Below, one piece after another: positions 56,778 to 64,000 of a stretch of 64,000 nucleotides of DNA. Source of the stretch: Giardia muris (lineage: Eukaryota; Fornicata; Diplomonadida; Hexamitidae). Numbering within the stretch: position 1 is the stretch's first letter; each line of letters begins with the position of its first letter. The position numbers were made by a program, and so were the translations under genes. The stretch lies in NCBI GenBank assembly GCA_006247105.1, contig CM016925.1, positions 992,001 to 1,056,000 of the forward strand, given 5' to 3'. Under the pieces are notes generated by a model, which was not told the origin of the DNA, ran no database searches, and worked only from the letters and a program-made list of their open reading frames with translations.

Positions 56778-56783
56778 TTCACT
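56778..56783 (-). terminator. Poly(A) signal AGTGAA for the cyclin gene
   Basis: On the minus strand AGTGAA lies 29 bp after the cyclin TAA stop (56813-56815), within the 114-bp convergent spacer. Position and sequence fit the AGTRAA rule seen at other genes of the window. Confidence 0.5.
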
Positions 56784-56812
56784 ATCCTTCGCTCTCATAC
56801 GGGCTCACCTCG

Positions 56813-57742
56813 TTAGAGCTTCTTATCGGGAAGGACGACGCCGCCAAGGGAGCCCTTCTCACCCTTCTCTTCCATCCCAAGAAGCTTCGTCTTCTGTAGG
56901 TTGGGGTCATCATGGGCCGTCACAGGCCTATCCTCCTCGGAATGCTCTGCCACGTCATCCTTCTCGTCCTGGTGCGTCTCCTTCATCGGCTGAACGGTTC
57001 CCTTCGCCTGGATCGTCTTCCCAAGAATGTCTCCAACGTCCTTGACAGACGAGAGAGCGAAAGTATTGAGAGTCGACATCGGGGAGCAGACATACGCCTC
57101 GCGGAGCGCAGTGTCCTCGTACTTCATTGTGATGTAGTTTCTATAGCGGTTGTAGTGCTGCTGAGAGACGAGGAGGTCATACTTGACCAGCTTGAGGAAC
57201 GAGTGCTCCGCACGCGCGAGGACGTTCTGAGGGATGTTGACAACGCGAGCATAATCCTTCAGGGAGTAGTGGAAGTCGTCGTACATCTTCTGGACCGAGA
57301 TTAGGCACATGACCGTGACGAGGAGCCAGTTCTGACGTGTAACAACAATCCCGCTCGCGTCAACGATGCGATCCAGGTAAACTAGGGCTCCGACAAGCGC
57401 CTCATTGCGCATGCGCGTGCGATACGCGAAGTTGTGGACGAACTTCTTGATACGGGTTTGAACTAGTTCCAAAGTCTGGGCGGTGAACTCGGGGGTATTC
57501 GCCGTGATCGAGAGCTCGGGATCGGCCATGGTAAAGAAGGAGATCATCTTCGGACAACGGTATTGAGGTTGATTAGGGTGGATCGACTTCAAGTATTGCT
57601 CGTTCTGCTGGATCACCCGGGAGAAGATGACCGCAACGGCGTCGACGGTCTTGTTCGGGTGCGGCGACGTCGGAGAGTCGAGGGGGAGCATGTAATTGTT
57701 CTTGTGGTTGGGTATCTCAAGATGCAATGCTGGAGCAGCCAT
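56813..57742 (-). CDS. Pho80/cyclin-P (PCL-type) cyclin
   Basis: CDK regulatory subunit, 309 aa, with a single cyclin box at about residues 95-205: RNEALVGALVYLDRIVDAS, NWLLVTVMCLISVQKMYDDF, YSLKDYARVVNIPQNVLARA, then FLKLVKYDLLVSQQHYNRY. This corresponds to the Pho80-type pattern ALIYIDR - RLLITSVMVAAKFxDD - YYxxxYAKVGGI - LExxFLxLLDFxLxVS. The N-terminal 90 residues and an acidic, Lys-rich C-terminus are probably disordered. It is a natural candidate partner for the CDK at 54599, though co-location alone does not prove binding. ATG 57742 follows AAAATACAAAA; the longer frame runs into the neighbouring gene. Confidence 0.88.
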   Translation of the reverse strand: MAAPALHLEIPNHKNNYMLPLDSPTSPHPNKTVDAVAVIFSRVIQQNEQYLKSIHPNQPQYRCPKMISFFTMADPELSITANTPEFTAQTLELVQTRIKKFVHNFAYRTRMRNEALVGALVYLDRIVDASGIVVTRQNWLLVTVMCLISVQKMYDDFHYSLKDYARVVNIPQNVLARAEHSFLKLVKYDLLVSQQHYNRYRNYITMKYEDTALREAYVCSPMSTLNTFALSSVKDVGDILGKTIQAKGTVQPMKETHQDEKDDVAEHSEEDRPVTAHDDPNLQKTKLLGMEEKGEKGSLGGVVLPDKKL

Positions 57743-57797
57743 TTTTGTATTTTCCCTTCTTTTTAAAGCTCGGCGTGAGTCACGTGCCAAAAAGTTG
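57743..57797. promoter_or_regulatory. 55-bp divergent promoter region (cyclin / DENN-like gene)
   Basis: A short spacer between divergent genes. It has TTTTGTATTTTCCC on the cyclin side and CCAAAAAGTTG on the other, both AT-rich next to start codons. A palindromic CACGTG sits near its right end (about 57781-57786); whether it is functional is unknown. Confidence 0.4.
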
Positions 57798-60785
57798 ATG
57801 CTCTGCGACCCGGACGCGCTTCTCGTCGTTGAGTTCTGCCAGGTCCAGGGCCCGACGGTCGTTGCCTCTCTCCCGGCGTTTCCCTGCTTCGTCGGATACA
57901 CGCACCAAGAGACTTTGCATCTACTCTCTGCTGTTGTTCTGCGGACTATGTCAGCAGACCATAAACCCCTTCCGGGCGCGTCCCGACTGGAAGCCTTGCA
58001 GGCGTCCTATAACGACGAGACGTTTGCACATCTATCATACCCAATTGCAGAGTTAGCGGCACAGAACCCACCGAAGTTCTTCGAGGCCTGGGGCCAAAAG
58101 GAGAGCCGGACGCTGCACCTTCTATACACGTCGACGTACCTTCCAGACATTAGCGCTCGTGGATATGTTCGGCGCTTTGGGTGCATATATCTCTCATTTG
58201 ATGCGGCCAAGCTCCTCAACTTCAAGTTTGGGATTCTGCATGCACTTCGGGAGTGCATGGCGATTGTGAAGATGGGAGCCGTCATCACAGCACGAGTGGA
58301 TGCTGCACGTTATGTCTCTGCTCTAAACAAGGCGGTTCTGGAGCTTGAGCGATTGAAGGTGGCATATGATGACCTAACAGAACCACTCGGTCCCGATGAG
58401 CAACCGCGGAAGGATATCCCATACGATTCTCTTAATAAGCAGGGGTTTACGACGCCTTTCCTAACAACGGTTGGACAAAACATCTCCTTCGATTGTCTTG
58501 GAGACTACCTCGTGGCGGCAGATGGGTATCGCCAAGAGATCATCAAGCATTTTGGAGCTCTTAGAACCACGACACTCCCACCCCTATTATGCCTTGCAAT
58601 GTCTGAGGCACACGATACTTGGTTCGACAGACCCTACCATCGCCTACTCAACGACCCATTAATGGTCTCTCTTCTTGTCGAAGCCCCAGTCCTATCGACG
58701 GAGCTCACCATGGATGACGTTAATGCTATTTATGATCCTTCTCTTTTGGCAGGAATCACGTCTCTATTGGAATGCCACCCTCACTTCATCCCATGCCAAG
58801 CTCCAGACCTATACGTTCAGGCCAAGGCACCTCTACGTGCACTTCATCGATTCCTCCACCCTCTCTTCCATACCCTCTTCCTCTCCCTCCTGGAGAACGT
58901 GTACGCATACTATAGAAACACCATCGTCGATATCGTCTATGCTCAGCAATGCGACGCATCTCCTATGGTCATCCGTTTCGGTTCTGCCTTCCTCTTCCCC
59001 CGCACATACTCCACGACGGCTTCAAGCATGTTCACCAACGCCGTTCTTCACTCCTCTTTCACCATCGAACTTAGCCTCTTTGATGAGCGAGCCCGTTCTC
59101 AGTTGCATACAATTGGTACCCCTCCCAGATTCGCCCTCATCCCTGCCATTGATGAGGATGCTATCTTCCGTCTGGTTCGGTGCGTCTGGTTCCGTCTATA
59201 CACGCATCCAACAAAGCCCCCTCTTCAATCCATAGATGGTAGTGTCTGGCCGCCCTTCAGCGCCAACATTAATGCTCTTCAATTGCATCTGGATGGCCTT
59301 CGAGTCCTTCCTCTTCGTACAGCCCTTCATTATAACTATGACGCACACGTTGGACACCTCTTTCTTGCATGCTACCATTTCCTTGGCCCACGCATCTTCA
59401 ATAACGTCTGCACCATCATACTTCAAGGGATGTCCCTCATTCTCTTCTGTGATAGTCTCGTTGTTGGCCAGTTGATCGCTTGCTTCCTCCATACCTTCTC
59501 CATTGAACTCTTGACACAGGCTGAAAGTGGTACACGGACCGTTGACCGATCTCTTGAGGTTCAGATGAAGATCTGTCGCTCCGTTCCGGACTTCATCGCC
59601 TATTGTCGTTCTGACCTTGCAACACGCCAGCCAGGTCAGGCCGCCCTTACCATCTTGTGTCTCGATCAGTATCGCCCCTTTCTTGAGGCCCGTCACCCAG
59701 AAACCCTACGAACTGATGCCTTCGAAGTCTCTCTAAACTCCTTTGCCACGACAACAAACCTATCCATCAAGGCTCCGGTCCAGATGGTCGAGGTCGGAGG
59801 CGACGTTAGACTGTCCAGATCGGCCCTTGATATGACTGAGAGCAAGAACGTTTATTCCCATGTCTGCTCTGTCTATAGAACTGGGGTGAGCCTTGGGAGC
59901 TTGGCCGCAGATTCCGCTAACCCTGTGGAGGAGAGTGAGGAGAAGTCTCCAATCAATCATGTCAGTACTCCAACCTGGCAGAAGCCATTATTTCATAGTG
60001 ATTCGGACTTGCGTCTCACACATCTGGAGTCGCTCCGCTGTCCCGTTGAGGAGAGCACTGGCTCAGAATACGTGGAGTCTCACCACCATATTCGGAACCT
60101 CTTCGCTGATATTTTCCTGAACCACTCCCACGAGCTGGAAGAAATCCTGATGACTTCGAATGATGTGCGCGGCCTTCTAATCGAGTCGGTTGGCAGGATC
60201 CATTACTGGCCTAAGGAGAAAAGGAATACGAGCATTGTTCGGCGTGTCACAGGACATGTGAAGGATATCCGTTCTGAGAAGTGTAATAGCGCGGAACAGA
60301 TAGGGCGAAAGCTCCAGAACAGCATTTCTCGCCTCCTTCTTCAGGTTTTTAAGCCTGGTGAGTTTGATGATGAAACGCGGCCAAGTTTGACCATGCATCA
60401 CGAAGATTGTGATATCTCAGATAGTGACGATCGACGAGCTACAGAAGACCATTCTATAAGCCTTCTGCGTGAGGTTCATCCTCAAACGAAACAAGAGAAG
60501 CTCAATCAGCGCTTACATATCAATGACGCCCAAATAATCGCGCGAATCCGTCGAGCACTCGGACGGATCGAGATGGATTTGGATGCGGATGGGTCTTCTT
60601 GTGTAGAACGATCCAACTTCAAGGTCCAAGCTGTCGATATTGCTTCCCGCTTTAAGGTGAATAGCGGGCAGCATGACAGACTCAAACACGAAACGCTCAC
60701 GAAGCGTTTCGACTCTCTCCACGAGGTCCTTGAGGATTGCGGGATCGATCTGATTGATCACTTCCTATCCTTACGGTTCCAATAG
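57798..60785 (+). CDS. SMCR8/folliculin-like longin-DENN protein
   Basis: A 995-aa protein whose N-terminus resembles the longin-DENN modules of SMCR8 and folliculin, regulators of small GTPases on lysosomal membranes. The resemblance is in LLVVEFCQVQGPTVVASLP (about residues 7-25), a VVLRTMSADHK strand (about 47-57), and LYTSTYLPDISARGYVRRFG followed by CIYLSF (about 112-135). The last matches the SMCR8/FLCN pattern hhLxDxxARGFxRxFxxxYIS. A helix with a long DENN-like region follows. The C-terminal ~250 residues are polar, probably with helices. Assignment rests on these blocks only; another DENN-family member is the main alternative. ATG 57798 is preferred over a longer frame that overlaps the cyclin gene. 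Confidence 0.55.
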   Translation: MLCDPDALLVVEFCQVQGPTVVASLPAFPCFVGYTHQETLHLLSAVVLRTMSADHKPLPGASRLEALQASYNDETFAHLSYPIAELAAQNPPKFFEAWGQKESRTLHLLYTSTYLPDISARGYVRRFGCIYLSFDAAKLLNFKFGILHALRECMAIVKMGAVITARVDAARYVSALNKAVLELERLKVAYDDLTEPLGPDEQPRKDIPYDSLNKQGFTTPFLTTVGQNISFDCLGDYLVAADGYRQEIIKHFGALRTTTLPPLLCLAMSEAHDTWFDRPYHRLLNDPLMVSLLVEAPVLSTELTMDDVNAIYDPSLLAGITSLLECHPHFIPCQAPDLYVQAKAPLRALHRFLHPLFHTLFLSLLENVYAYYRNTIVDIVYAQQCDASPMVIRFGSAFLFPRTYSTTASSMFTNAVLHSSFTIELSLFDERARSQLHTIGTPPRFALIPAIDEDAIFRLVRCVWFRLYTHPTKPPLQSIDGSVWPPFSANINALQLHLDGLRVLPLRTALHYNYDAHVGHLFLACYHFLGPRIFNNVCTIILQGMSLILFCDSLVVGQLIACFLHTFSIELLTQAESGTRTVDRSLEVQMKICRSVPDFIAYCRSDLATRQPGQAALTILCLDQYRPFLEARHPETLRTDAFEVSLNSFATTTNLSIKAPVQMVEVGGDVRLSRSALDMTESKNVYSHVCSVYRTGVSLGSLAADSANPVEESEEKSPINHVSTPTWQKPLFHSDSDLRLTHLESLRCPVEESTGSEYVESHHHIRNLFADIFLNHSHELEEILMTSNDVRGLLIESVGRIHYWPKEKRNTSIVRRVTGHVKDIRSEKCNSAEQIGRKLQNSISRLLLQVFKPGEFDDETRPSLTMHHEDCDISDSDDRRATEDHSISLLREVHPQTKQEKLNQRLHINDAQIIARIRRALGRIEMDLDADGSSCVERSNFKVQAVDIASRFKVNSGQHDRLKHETLTKRFDSLHEVLEDCGIDLIDHFLSLRFQ

Positions 60786-60786
60786 T

Positions 60787-61872
60787 TCACTTGCTGACGA
60801 CGCGACCGAGGATATCCCTAAAGTCCTTGAGCGTGGTACCTTTCACATTATCAAGGGAGGGTATGACAACGGTGACGTCGACGAAGAGATCTCCATGAGC
60901 TCCACGTATGTCATTAAGACGCGGCATCCCTTCGCCTGGGATCCTGATGGTTTCTCCGGGCTGTGTGATCCCAGTTCGTGAGACTGGGACTAGGTGACCA
61001 TCTAAGTGAACGATCGTTCTATTGAAGCCAAAGAAGGCCTCGTAAAGGTTAATAGTAAGTTTATGACGTAGGTGGATGGTGTTTTCGCGCGTAAAGCGTG
61101 GATGCTTACGTTCCCGAATGACATAGATCAAATCTCCTGGTAAATAACGGAAGTCGAGCACTTGATCTCCCATGCCTTCAAAAACAAGCTGATGGCCATC
61201 TGGAGCGCCCGGAGGGACCTCGAGGAAGACGTAGTCCTCGACGACCTTGACCGTCGCCGCGTGACAAACCCGACAGCGCTTCTTGATTAAACGGCCTTCG
61301 CCACCACATTTCCAACAGGAGTGTTGATATTGTTGATAATAGCCATTCCCAAGGTCGTGGCGTTCAATGACGACGCCTCTACCGTTGCAGTTATCACATT
61401 TTGGATAATCAGCGTCGGAATCAGCACCAGTTCCATGACAATGTGGACATTTCACCTTGTGTCGAACAAGGGTGCTCTGGCTCTTCCCAGCGTAGAGAGT
61501 CTCCAATGGGAGGGAAAGCTCGACGACAGTCGCTTGTCCCTTCGGTTGTGCACCTCCATGCCAGTTATTAAACAGTGCTTGTTGCTGATTTGGATTATGA
61601 TTACTCTCGAAGCCAAGCAGAGCTTCCTCTCCACCCTGGTCGTAGACTCGCCGCTTCTCCTCGTCCGAAAGGACTTCATACGCGCGGGTGATGTCCTGGA
61701 ATCGTGACGTACACGCCGCACGCTCCGCCTCAGTACAACGGTCCGGATGATTGGCTACTGACTTCTTATGGTAGGCTTTCTTCAGTTCAGCTGCCCCCGC
61801 ACGACGCCCCACTCCGAGGATGGCATAGAAGTCTCGCTCCGCTAGAACTAAGACTAAGAGACCCAGTATCAT
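60787..61872 (-). CDS. DnaJ/Hsp40 co-chaperone, ER-type (ERdj3/Scj1-like)
   Basis: A 361-aa J-protein that would stimulate an Hsp70, probably BiP. A hydrophobic start MILGLLVLVLAERDFYAILG looks like a short signal peptide running into the J domain (about 13-78), with HPD at 42-44 (VANHPDRCTE). A zinc-binding region has four CxxCxGxG-type repeats: CPHCHGTG, CDNCNGRG, CWKCGGEG and CRVCHAAT, the last degenerate. C-terminal substrate-binding beta domains follow (VFLEVPPGAPDGHQLVFEG; GDLIYVIRERKHPRFTR). No KDEL-type retention signal is present (it ends GRVVSK). Its ATG abuts the TAA of the upstream gene. Its stop is one base from the convergent DENN-like gene's stop. Confidence 0.92.
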   Translation of the reverse strand: MILGLLVLVLAERDFYAILGVGRRAGAAELKKAYHKKSVANHPDRCTEAERAACTSRFQDITRAYEVLSDEEKRRVYDQGGEEALLGFESNHNPNQQQALFNNWHGGAQPKGQATVVELSLPLETLYAGKSQSTLVRHKVKCPHCHGTGADSDADYPKCDNCNGRGVVIERHDLGNGYYQQYQHSCWKCGGEGRLIKKRCRVCHAATVKVVEDYVFLEVPPGAPDGHQLVFEGMGDQVLDFRYLPGDLIYVIRERKHPRFTRENTIHLRHKLTINLYEAFFGFNRTIVHLDGHLVPVSRTGITQPGETIRIPGEGMPRLNDIRGAHGDLFVDVTVVIPSLDNVKGTTLKDFRDILGRVVSK

Positions 61873-63399
61873 TTATTGTCTCCCATCAGTTTGCATCATC
61901 CGAATCCGACGTTTTATATCGCTACAGTTCTTTTCGAGCGTAGCTATCTCATCCGTCAGGAAGCGGATCCGAAGGAGGTCACGATGCGTCCGCTTCGTAC
62001 GGTTTTCTAGTCCATCAAGTTCTCGCCGATGTTGTTCGATCTGCTGTAGTAATGCACAATGGTCCGTCTCCATTGTCAGTAGTAGCTTGTACCGGGGGTC
62101 ATCCTTCTGAAGCTCCCCAAGCGGTGGAGTTATAGTTGTGTTAGGAACCGCACTTGTTGTAGTCGAATTTGGCATAATTTTAGACTTCGGTTCCAATGCC
62201 TCTGCAGGCTCAAGCACTTGCGCCAATTGTTCCTGCATGACCCGGATTCGATTATCAAGCTCATCACGTCTCCGCTCGTCGCGCTGTTGTAACTCCTCTA
62301 GGGCTGCTGCTTGTGCACGTTGCCGAACAAACGCCTCGAAGGACATAACATTGTTCTCCCTTGCGACAGGCTGATCCTCAAGCTTCGGATGAATTTCGTG
62401 CCGATAATGTTGCTCATGAGTGGGCTGTTCCGTCTTGATCGAAGAAGTAGGTCGTTCTTCGGGTGTGGAATAGAGTGTGCTTCCAACAGAATCCTTCGGC
62501 TTGAAGTTCTTCGATGGTACTACTGTTGGTTGAGTCTCTGTCTTCCCATACCCTTGTATCTGCGCTTGTGTCTGTCCTTGCGTTTGCGCTTGCGCCTGCG
62601 CCTGCGCTTGAGTTTGCGTCTGTATTTGTGCCTGTGCTTGTTTGAGAGCACGACGGAGCTCCGCAAGCTCGTCATCCTGGCGTGAAATCTTATTAAGAGC
62701 CACTCCATAATCTTCCTCTTGCTTCCGTAATTGTGTACGGACTGTCTTAAGCTCCTGCTCAAGTTCTGTTTGCCGACCCGTTGCAATCTTTAGGTCGATA
62801 CCCATACGACGTCGATAATCCGCATACTCCGTTTGAACCGCCTGAAGGGCCTCTTGCAATCGAACCAATTCATCCGATTGCAGCGATTGCAGGGGTGAGT
62901 GTTGTGATATGCGCTTGGGCGGTGGGCTCACTTCTTTCACGGGTGTTCCCATTGGAGGCGAGGGGCTTGCCGTTTTGGCTCTTGCTGGCTGTGCAATTGG
63001 GCTCACCCGTCTTTCTTCCTTCTCACCGCTCTCCACAGACGGGGTCGGAGCTGAAGGTACTGTACTCGGTATGGAAGCGGAGGCTTGTCCATGCGGCTGG
63101 GGTTGGGACTGCGGTTGGGACTGTGGCTGTGATGCAAGGGCTGCTGTGACTGCTGCCGAAACGGCCGCCGCGGTCTGTGCAGACATCAAGGAAAGCGCGT
63201 TGGCATCGAGTCCATACGCCGGACGATTTGGAGAACGATTGGGATTAGGAGAGGTCATTGCAGAGACCCGCGCAGGTGATGGGCGGGAGACAAACGTACG
63301 TACGGGCTCCTCGTTGTCATAGCTGTCATCATCACTGTAGCTATCCTCGCTGTACGAGTAACTGTAACTATAGGAGTAACTGTCATCTTCTGACCGCAT
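61873..63399 (-). CDS. Unknown coiled-coil protein with Q- and SY-rich repeats
   Basis: A 508-aa protein; no family is recognised. It starts with an acidic SY repeat (DDSYSYSYSYSYSEDSYSDD). Residues about 75-110 are Ala- and Gln/Pro-rich (QPQSQPQSQPQPHGQ). A Pro/Ser region follows. A coiled coil spans about 170-255 and runs into a Gln-Ala/Gln-Thr repeat (about 255-285; DNA about 62540-62640). Two more coiled coils lie at about 350-395 and 440-505. Probably a structural protein. The TAA stop is directly followed by the ATG of the DnaJ gene (TAAATG). Confidence 0.65.
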   Translation of the reverse strand: MRSEDDSYSYSYSYSYSEDSYSDDDSYDNEEPVRTFVSRPSPARVSAMTSPNPNRSPNRPAYGLDANALSLMSAQTAAAVSAAVTAALASQPQSQPQSQPQPHGQASASIPSTVPSAPTPSVESGEKEERRVSPIAQPARAKTASPSPPMGTPVKEVSPPPKRISQHSPLQSLQSDELVRLQEALQAVQTEYADYRRRMGIDLKIATGRQTELEQELKTVRTQLRKQEEDYGVALNKISRQDDELAELRRALKQAQAQIQTQTQAQAQAQAQTQGQTQAQIQGYGKTETQPTVVPSKNFKPKDSVGSTLYSTPEERPTSSIKTEQPTHEQHYRHEIHPKLEDQPVARENNVMSFEAFVRQRAQAAALEELQQRDERRRDELDNRIRVMQEQLAQVLEPAEALEPKSKIMPNSTTTSAVPNTTITPPLGELQKDDPRYKLLLTMETDHCALLQQIEQHRRELDGLENRTKRTHRDLLRIRFLTDEIATLEKNCSDIKRRIRMMQTDGRQ

Positions 63400-63425
63400 T
63401 TTGTGTCGTTTACCCCATTGGCTTG

Positions 63426-64000
63426 TTATGAGAGGTGCCGTCGTCTCAAAATAAGCTCGACGACGAGGAGAGAACCGCGCATCGCCCGCCTTGTCGTTAG
63501 CGTGTAACCCGGTCGTCGATCCGAGTCTCCCTCCAATGGGCGTCCAACTACTTCCCCTTCAAATCTTGCCTTATGTACTGATTGCTTCCGTGCAACCCCA
63601 AGGCTAGAACGCCAGACGTGTGCATCTCCAACCCGAGAGTCCAGATAGAAGAGAACGCTGCATGACATAGCTTGTCTTGGAAGGTCCTTCTGAGGGTGCC
63701 AGACGACCTGTGCCGCCAATGACTCGGGAGTTTTGTAACATGCGTCCTCGATTTGAGGGGTGACAACCGATTCCTCCCCTGAAAAGAGCCGCTCAGGCGT
63801 CGAAAAGGAACGAGGACTGGTTCTTATGCGGCGTCTTATTCGGGTTTCACGTAAGCGCGTTCGTGACAACGTCCTGACCTCCAAGATCTCCGAGCACATC
63901 CCCACATCCATATTGAGTAACGTTTCGACATCCTCAGCCACGTCAATCGATCCAACGAGTGTGCATGTGGGATCAGCCCCAAAACTAAGCCGATACACGT
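63426..64000 (-). CDS. 3' part of an unknown protein (partial)
   Basis: An open frame that runs off the right edge and ends with TAA at 63426-63428; about 191 residues are visible. No motif is recognised. Segments such as VLFYLDSRVGDAHVWRSSLG and a strongly basic tail (RRAMRGSLLVVELILRRRHL) are seen. No ATG occurs before the edge in a sensible position, so the start is outside the window. The gene is co-oriented with the downstream coiled-coil gene, 26 bp away. Confidence 0.5.
   Translation of the reverse strand, partial: VYRLSFGADPTCTLVGSIDVAEDVETLLNMDVGMCSEILEVRTLSRTRLRETRIRRRIRTSPRSFSTPERLFSGEESVVTPQIEDACYKTPESLAAQVVWHPQKDLPRQAMSCSVLFYLDSRVGDAHVWRSSLGVARKQSVHKARFEGEVVGRPLEGDSDRRPGYTLTTRRAMRGSLLVVELILRRRHLS

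Noticed and set aside
1..64000. CRISPR arrays, insertion sequences, retroelements, rRNA genes
   Set aside because: No spaced direct repeats, transposase or reverse-transcriptase motifs, or rRNA-like stretches were seen on either strand.

Overview
The window looks like nuclear DNA of a very compact protist, most likely a Giardia-type diplomonad. The evidence is as follows. Intron-less genes fill almost all of the 64 kb, with spacers of 0 to about 300 bp. Many start codons follow directly on short A-rich tracts, the type of initiator known from Giardia. AGTRAA poly(A) signals sit at or inside stop codons. There are five TALM-type ankyrin-repeat proteins like the Giardia 'protein 21.1'/NEK group. 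TAA, TAG and TGA are all used as stops, which argues against hexamitins such as Spironucleus that read TAA/TAG as glutamine. G. muris is a plausible species from the balanced-to-high GC content, but this is inferred and not proved.

Layout. 1-16.9 kb: the tail of an unknown gene, cytosolic tryptophanyl-tRNA synthetase, a PP2C phosphatase, RPB11, a Myb-like protein, two unknown proteins, a 1371-aa degenerate NEK-like/ankyrin protein, a Vps34-type PI3-kinase, an unknown protein and an NlpC/P60-fold protein. 16.9-24.5 kb: an unknown protein, a MED6-like Mediator subunit, an unknown 1782-aa protein, and a tRNA-Leu(CAG) gene that overlaps its 3' end. 24.5-53.5 kb: an unbroken minus-strand run with ankyrin/coiled-coil proteins, a CEP120-like coiled coil, a 1501-aa coiled coil, LTV1, disordered unknowns, an ABCC transporter, an ankyrin-RING protein, a spacer with strong RNA-like structure, and the flagellar protein CFAP57. 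53.6-64 kb: MED31, IMP3, a CDK, an unknown protein, a Pho80-type cyclin, an SMCR8/folliculin-like DENN protein, an ER-type DnaJ, a Q-rich coiled coil, and the 3' part of an unknown gene.

Themes. Transcription is represented by RPB11, MED6, MED31 and Myb. Ribosome assembly is represented by LTV1 and IMP3. The cytoskeleton and flagella are represented by CFAP57, the CEP120-like protein and several coiled coils. Signalling is represented by the CDK, cyclin, PP2C, PI3K and the NEK-like protein. No mobile element, CRISPR array, rRNA or intron was seen. The most unusual features are the tRNA/CDS overlap, the structured 251-bp spacer, and extreme gene packing: start codons overlapping head to head, a 9-bp divergent spacer, and stop and start codons that abut.
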